From assembly GCA_017999075.1 (NCBI GenBank), contig JAGOBX010000255.1:1-5821 (forward strand): DNA of 5,821 nt. The letters are read 5' to 3'. The stretch comes from Candidatus Babelota bacterium (GTDB lineage Bacteria > JAGOBX01). The notes under the pieces were generated by a model, which was not told the DNA's origin, did no database searches, and was given only the letters and a program-made list of their open reading frames with translations. A program made the position numbers and the translations under genes. Of this stretch, positions 5,722-5,821 are shown in pieces (position 1 is the stretch's first letter; every line of letters begins with the position of its first letter).

Positions 5722-5821
5722 TATTTTATTATATCGAAAAAAAAAAAATATTAAATATAAAAAAAATATATTTAAAAAATATTTTTTATTTAATAATAGG
5801 TATTTTAATAAAAATAAAAAA
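5722..5821. other. Low-complexity A/T region at the right edge
   Basis: Only four of these 100 bases are G or C. No reading frame of useful length is present on either strand. It contains the 16-base palindrome TAAAAAATATTTTTTA at 5773-5788 and several A or T runs of six or more. It is the upstream region of the radical SAM pair and probably curved DNA with promoter and perhaps terminator function for whatever lies to the right; nothing more can be read from it. Such sequence also often ends assemblies. Confidence 0.55.
5728..5756 (-). promoter_or_regulatory. Putative promoter of the radical SAM genes with T12 spacer tract
   Basis: On the minus strand a perfect TATAAT (5728-5733) lies six bases before the ATG at 5719-5721, so a transcript starting at the usual distance would be leaderless or nearly so. 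Upstream, where the spacer would be, is a run of 12 T (plus-strand A12, 5737-5748). The expected -35 position (near 5751-5756) reads ATTTAA, which is not a consensus match. The surroundings are about 96% A/T, so a TATAAT by chance is quite likely. Confidence 0.3.

Noticed and set aside
5773-5788. 16-base A/T palindrome as a protein binding site
   Set aside because: It is perfect but made only of A and T in a region with about 4% G+C, where such palindromes arise by chance.
1-5821. CRISPR array, tRNA, rRNA, insertion sequence or riboswitch
   Set aside because: No regularly spaced repeats, no cloverleaf or rRNA-like sequence, no transposase reading frame with terminal repeats, and no untranslated leader long enough for a known riboswitch.

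Overview
The window is AT-rich (about 25-30% G+C by eye, falling to about 4% in the last 100 bases). It looks bacterial: tightly packed genes, standard-code reading frames, short A-rich leaders and mostly no Shine-Dalgarno motif. A family-9 (heptosyltransferase-type) glycosyltransferase points to a diderm with LPS-like surface glycans. I cannot name the phylum.

Layout. (1) Positions 1-185 differ from the rest, at about 46% G+C. On the minus strand they encode a piece of a GNAT acetyltransferase, cut by the window edge and interrupted by an in-frame TAG. (2) Near 180-196 composition and strand logic change abruptly, and the plus strand continues as the last ~60 codons of a TPR protein. This looks like a breakpoint: an assembly or amplification chimera, or a real rearrangement. 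(3) Three plus-strand genes follow as one tight unit: an MBL-fold metallohydrolase (365-1327), a GT4 glycosyltransferase (1329-2447) and a GT9 glycosyltransferase (2450-3454). The MBL gene overlaps the end of the TPR gene by 14 bases, and the other gaps are 1 and 2 bases. (4) Two tandem minus-strand radical SAM genes converge on this unit: 4624-5721 first, then 3462-4538, each with a reduced SPASM/twitch-like cysteine set. (5) The last 100 bases are almost pure A/T and hold the likely promoter of the radical SAM genes.

The two glycosyltransferases point to surface polysaccharide or LPS-core assembly. The two radical SAM enzymes could modify a sugar or another glycan precursor, but their substrates are not visible here and no precursor-peptide gene was found. 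The MBL protein belongs to a group often annotated as phosphodiesterases, and its link to the glycan genes is positional only. The points most worth a second look are the left-end junction, the pair of radical SAM enzymes beside the glycosyltransferases, the hairpin that encodes the Cys-rich tail of one radical SAM protein, and a T12 tract in its putative promoter spacer.
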